A program made the translations under genes and the position numbers. The notes under the pieces are model-generated. The model did not search any database and was not told where the DNA came from. It saw nothing but the letters and a program-made list of their open reading frames with translations. From contig JBGUJG010000102.1 in NCBI GenBank assembly GCA_045113695.1, forward strand, positions 1 through 64,000: a DNA stretch of 64,000 bases. The letters are read 5' to 3'. Each line of letters opens with the position of its first letter. Position 1 is the stretch's first letter. Of the stretch, positions 60,860 to 64,000 are shown piece after piece. This stretch comes from UBA4246 sp045113695 (lineage in GTDB: Bacteria; Bacillota; Clostridia; Christensenellales; Aristaeellaceae).

Positions 60860-62707
60860 TTATTCCACCTCACAGACGAAAACAGTCTTCACGGTCACAT
60901 CATCTCCATCCACATAAATCACCTTGCCCTCGGCGAATACAGCGCCGCTGTCCATAGGATTCCCATCCTTGTCCCGGCGATACCACTTGTAGGTTTTTGT
61001 GTGGCCATAGGTGGCGTCCATAGTCACATCCGCCCAGGCGGAACCGCTGTAGCGCATGAGCTTGGTAGCCGCGCCGCTGCTCTGGATCTGATAATAAAAA
61101 TCACCCGAAGAGGGAGACGAAGGAGCAGTGGCGGAGTATGTAGTCGATTTGAGCGGGTCAACCTCCTGGCCGTTCTGCCACAGTCGGCAGATAAGGCAGG
61201 TCTGACCGACCGTGTTCTTGAACACATCCCCGGCGGTGCTGTCAATTTCTGCCTGGTAATTGTCCGTCTTATCGATGATAGTGATGGTGTCGTAGGAATA
61301 AACGGAGCCGTTGTTATAACGGGCACGACAGCGATATGAAGCAGAGCCGGCCACGTCCTCGGCCTTGACGGTCAGAGTATTCCCGTTTGCACCTGTTGCT
61401 TCCACCTTAACGGTAGTCCAGCTGCCACTCTCGTATTTCTGCCAGAGGAACTGCGCCTTAGTATTAGCAGTGTAGTCCGTAGTGCCGTAGAAGTACTGAG
61501 CGTTGATGGTGATTTCATCAGTATCGTTTGCCAAACCGTTAGTGAATACCGTGCCACCGGGAGCGTAGAGCGTCAGCACATACACCGCCGCGCCGGTTGC
61601 CCCGGTATTGACCTTGCTCCACTGGATCTGCAAGGTAGTTTCGACAGGAGAAGTGATCGGCACATTCACCACACCGTTCAGCTGCCCGGCTCCGCCCAGC
61701 GTAGAATTTGCTGCAATGGCGATGGTCAGCGGAATCTCGTTATCCGTTGCGCTACCGACTGTAATCGTCATCCCGCTGGGCATCCCGGTCGGGGTTCCGA
61801 CCGTGGGCGTGACCTTCGTCGTGCCCGTATAGGCCACCACGTTGCATGTCTTGGTGATTGCCGCCACCTTGCCCTGATAGGTTCCTGCGAAGGTGATGTT
61901 CTCGTTCGTGAGAAATACGATGGATGAATCCTTGCCTGGTGTGCCAGCTCCGCCATCCTGACCGTCCTGTACCTTGTAGATGGAGGTGGTATCCCCAATA
62001 GAGGAATCTGAGGTGGTTATCCTCAAAGCGGCGGTCTCACCAACCCAGATGCCATGCGTGGGCTTCACTATGAGCGTCGCCCCGGTGATACTGGCATTGT
62101 CGCTGGTGGTGGGATAGTCTGTCCATGTGCCAGAGCTGTTCTTATACTGCCACTTGCCCATGGTAACATTCTGCAGATTGGCAGTCAGCGTGATCTGCGC
62201 CGGGGACACATTCCCATCCGCATCGTATTTGAACACCTGCTCGCCGCTGATCCAGGCGCTCTTCGCATCCTCGCCGGTGGTCAGCAGGGAGAAGTTGATA
62301 TCCGCAGTGGCGTTGATGGTCAGGCCGGTATCCGGGTCAGCATAGGCAACATAAGCGATATAGGTCAGCTGACCGCTGGTGATAGAGGACAGCTTGTTCT
62401 GCGTGACCGTCAGGATATTCCCGCTGACCGTTTCGCCTGTGGCCAGAGCAGATTCCGAACCGCTGCCTTCCTTCCGTTTCCAGGTAATGGTGAGGGCTGA
62501 ATTGCTCAAGGCAATGGCGGTCTGGTTCGCATACACCACAGGCGTGATGACCAGCTTACCCGCCGTAGTCGTCCAGTCAGGGCTGTAGGCGCTGTTGTTC
62601 ACATCATGGATCTGTGTGCGCGGCTGATTGGCTCCCAGGTAAACAGAAAGCGACTTGCCGTCCGACAAGTCGATGATGGTTTTGGAGCCGGTTGCGATGA
62701 TGGCCAT
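60860..62707 (-). CDS. Phage tail-tip / fibre protein with Ig-like modules
   Basis: Seen: 615 residues made of beta modules; e.g. SALTITWKRKEGSGSESALATGETVSGN and ITINAQYFYGTTDYTANTKAQFLWQKY. A repeated layout of short Ig-like units is apparent. No enzyme motif. It lies between the repeat-bearing tail protein and the coiled-coil fibre, with one base to its upstream neighbour. Function inferred from position. Confidence 0.75.
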   Translation of the reverse strand: MAIIATGSKTIIDLSDGKSLSVYLGANQPRTQIHDVNNSAYSPDWTTTAGKLVITPVVYANQTAIALSNSALTITWKRKEGSGSESALATGETVSGNILTVTQNKLSSITSGQLTYIAYVAYADPDTGLTINATADINFSLLTTGEDAKSAWISGEQVFKYDADGNVSPAQITLTANLQNVTMGKWQYKNSSGTWTDYPTTSDNASITGATLIVKPTHGIWVGETAALRITTSDSSIGDTTSIYKVQDGQDGGAGTPGKDSSIVFLTNENITFAGTYQGKVAAITKTCNVVAYTGTTKVTPTVGTPTGMPSGMTITVGSATDNEIPLTIAIAANSTLGGAGQLNGVVNVPITSPVETTLQIQWSKVNTGATGAAVYVLTLYAPGGTVFTNGLANDTDEITINAQYFYGTTDYTANTKAQFLWQKYESGSWTTVKVEATGANGNTLTVKAEDVAGSASYRCRARYNNGSVYSYDTITIIDKTDNYQAEIDSTAGDVFKNTVGQTCLICRLWQNGQEVDPLKSTTYSATAPSSPSSGDFYYQIQSSGAATKLMRYSGSAWADVTMDATYGHTKTYKWYRRDKDGNPMDSGAVFAEGKVIYVDGDDVTVKTVFVCEVE

Positions 62708-64000
62708 TTATTCTTCTTCCTCCTTCAGCAATTCACAGTCATAGGTAGCGCTGTACAGCACGTCCCGGGTAGTGAGGTTGATGCTCTTCATCCCAGTGTG
62801 ATTGGCGTTCCAGATGGCATCGGCTGTATCATCCGCTGATTTCCGTTTCCACTGAAACCGGGACGCGGGAATATCATCCGTGACGTTCTGGCTGCCATGC
62901 CACACCCGTGCGGTCAGCGTGGTAGTCTGTATGTCCTCTGACAGAATGTCCGAGGTGGAGATGATTTCAATGCGGAAACCAACCAGCTCATCCATATCGG
63001 AGTAGACCTTTTCCACCCGCATGTTGATGCCCTCATTGCTGGACAGATCGAGCGTCTGGCCAAAATCTGCAGTGACATGAGTGGTGGAGATTGTCCCGGC
63101 CTTGATGTTGGCGCCTTCAATGGTAGCCGCTGCGATTTTCTCACCAGTAATCGTCCCGGACAGAATCTCGTTCGCTGTAATGGTTGCAGCAGCAATCTGC
63201 TCCGCTGTCACAGACCGGGCAACCAGTACTGTCCCAGACAGCTGCTCCCGGTATTTCTCGTCCTGCAATTCCTGCATGGACAGTCCGGACGCCTGGGCAT
63301 TGATCTCATAGATCAGACCATCATCGCCGCGGATGATCAACCTCTCTGTCGCCAGCGTACCTGATGTAATGACATCGGCATTGAGGGACACAATCTTCGC
63401 GTCCGTGATGCTGGCATCCGCAATCTGCGCAGTTCCCACAGCGCCCTGAGCAATCAGGGCGGCAGTTATCGCGCCGAGAGCGATCTGAGCCGTATCAACA
63501 GCGGCGTTGGCAATCTGAGCGTTGGTAATGGCGGCCTCCGCTATCTTCGCTGTAGTGACAGCCAAATCCGCAATCTTGCCCGAAGTGACAGCCAGATCAG
63601 CGATTTTCGCCGTGACAATCTGCCCATCGAGGATGTGAGCGGTTACGATAGCTCCATCCTGAATGTTCGCCGTGCCGATTGCCGCGCCGTCAATCTTGGC
63701 GTTGGTGATGGCCGCGTCCGCAATCTTCGCGCTGTCAATAGCGCCGTCCTCAATATGGGCGCGGTGAATAGCGCCTTCCACGATTTTGGCGTGCGTGATT
63801 GCGCCGTCATGGATGTTCGCTTCCTGGATTTCGCCCGCACCGATGTGCGCAGAATTGATGGAGCCCTCTTCGATCTGGGCTGTCCCGATAGCTGCTTCTC
63901 CGATCTTGGCTCTGGTGATGGCGGCGTCATCGATCTGGGCGGTACCAATCGCGCCTTCCGCGATCTTCGCCCGGATGACAGCGGCATCCTGGATTTGCGC
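62708..64000 (-). CDS. Phage tail protein, partial; 20 decapeptide repeats
   Basis: Seen: the last 430 residues; the 5' end lies beyond the window and the frame is open to the edge. Residues 1-200 of the visible part are 20 perfect-length ten-residue repeats of the form A-x-I-x-x-x-A-I-x-x (AKIADAAITN, AQIADASITD and others), which should build a regular beta-solenoid shaft. A head follows: SGTLATERLIIRGDDGLIYEIN, GTVLVARSVTAEQIAAATI, then a C-terminal beta domain. This pattern is common in tail-tip (Tal/CrpE-like) proteins of clostridial siphophages. Confidence 0.85.
   Translation of the reverse strand, partial: AQIQDAAVIRAKIAEGAIGTAQIDDAAITRAKIGEAAIGTAQIEEGSINSAHIGAGEIQEANIHDGAITHAKIVEGAIHRAHIEDGAIDSAKIADAAITNAKIDGAAIGTANIQDGAIVTAHILDGQIVTAKIADLAVTSGKIADLAVTTAKIAEAAITNAQIANAAVDTAQIALGAITAALIAQGAVGTAQIADASITDAKIVSLNADVITSGTLATERLIIRGDDGLIYEINAQASGLSMQELQDEKYREQLSGTVLVARSVTAEQIAAATITANEILSGTITGEKIAAATIEGANIKAGTISTTHVTADFGQTLDLSSNEGINMRVEKVYSDMDELVGFRIEIISTSDILSEDIQTTTLTARVWHGSQNVTDDIPASRFQWKRKSADDTADAIWNANHTGMKSINLTTRDVLYSATYDCELLKEEEE
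63401..64000. repeat. 30-base coding repeats of the tail-protein shaft
   Basis: The DNA has a strong 30-base period, 20 units in the window and continuing right. Units differ in sequence, so this is an old protein repeat and not a CRISPR array. Confidence 0.85.

Larger units (their letters stand above)
32210..64000. mobile_element. Prophage inserted in comM (left end; continues past the window)
   Basis: The segment begins at the comM break and carries, from the right: tail fibre genes, holin, endolysin, class III ribonucleotide reductase genes, a TPR cargo gene, a serine recombinase cassette and a helicase-rich cargo block. All genes read leftward. Base composition is lower in GC than the host part, most strikingly in the 1758-residue helicase gene and the TPR gene. 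Late-gene order (fibre, holin, endolysin, integrase) matches temperate siphophages. Head, packaging and replication genes should lie to the right. Confidence 0.88.

Noticed and set aside
63401..64000. CRISPR-like 30-base periodicity
   Set aside because: Units are divergent, have no spacers and are in frame within a tail protein.

Overview
The window looks like a chromosome segment of an anaerobic gut or rumen Firmicute, probably a Christensenellales-like clostridium. The support is indirect: GC-rich coding on the left, strong AGGAGG-type ribosome binding sites, oxygen-sensitive enzymes (class III ribonucleotide reductase, iron alcohol dehydrogenase), plant-fibre and peptide uptake genes, and a typical clostridial recombinase cassette. 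No rRNA, tRNA or CRISPR array was seen.

Left part, 1-32 kb (host). Nearly everything is on the minus strand. (i) 142-3264: a sugar ABC importer (binding protein and two permeases) beside a GH115 xylan alpha-glucuronidase (3449-5479), consistent with uptake and trimming of glucuronoxylan oligomers. (ii) 5598-6017: a shortened S41 peptidase that kept its signal peptide, promoter and terminator. (iii) 6104-27320: a 21-kb peptide-use operon. It starts with a peptide-binding protein and a four-gene Dpp/Opp importer, followed by four S9 peptidases, an M14 and an S10 carboxypeptidase, an amidohydrolase, a PLP enzyme, an ornithine-cyclodeaminase-family enzyme and an M61-like metallopeptidase. Most junctions overlap or nearly touch. 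(iv) 27594-28 kb: a palindrome-rich intergenic block. (v) Iron alcohol dehydrogenase, a metallo-beta-lactamase-fold hydrolase, a YdcF/DUF218 protein and, on the plus strand, a small secreted peptidoglycan-binding protein.

Right part, 32.2 kb to the window end (prophage). comM is cut at its MNPCPCG motif; only the C-terminal 163 codons remain (31719-32210). From there to beyond position 64000 lies a prophage. Its late genes (tail fibres, holin, endolysin) read leftward into class III nrdD/nrdG, a large membrane-anchored TPR protein, an HTH/SHOCT/two-serine-recombinase cassette, and then a 12-kb cargo block next to the attachment site. The cargo holds a coiled-coil protein, a GNAT protein, a small unknown, a RecD2-type helicase fused to a DEDDh exonuclease, a 1758-residue GHKL-ATPase/SF1-helicase protein, and a SLOG/sigma-region-4/unknown-domain fusion. 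The other half of comM should lie right of the window.

Most interesting points: nrdD lacks its glycyl-radical segment, which is encoded by a separate 62-codon gene coupled to nrdG; the cargo block is a candidate, unproven anti-phage or DNA-processing island; and a 71-bp leader repeat brackets the TPR cargo gene. Functions are read from motifs and general knowledge of families; no database search was run.
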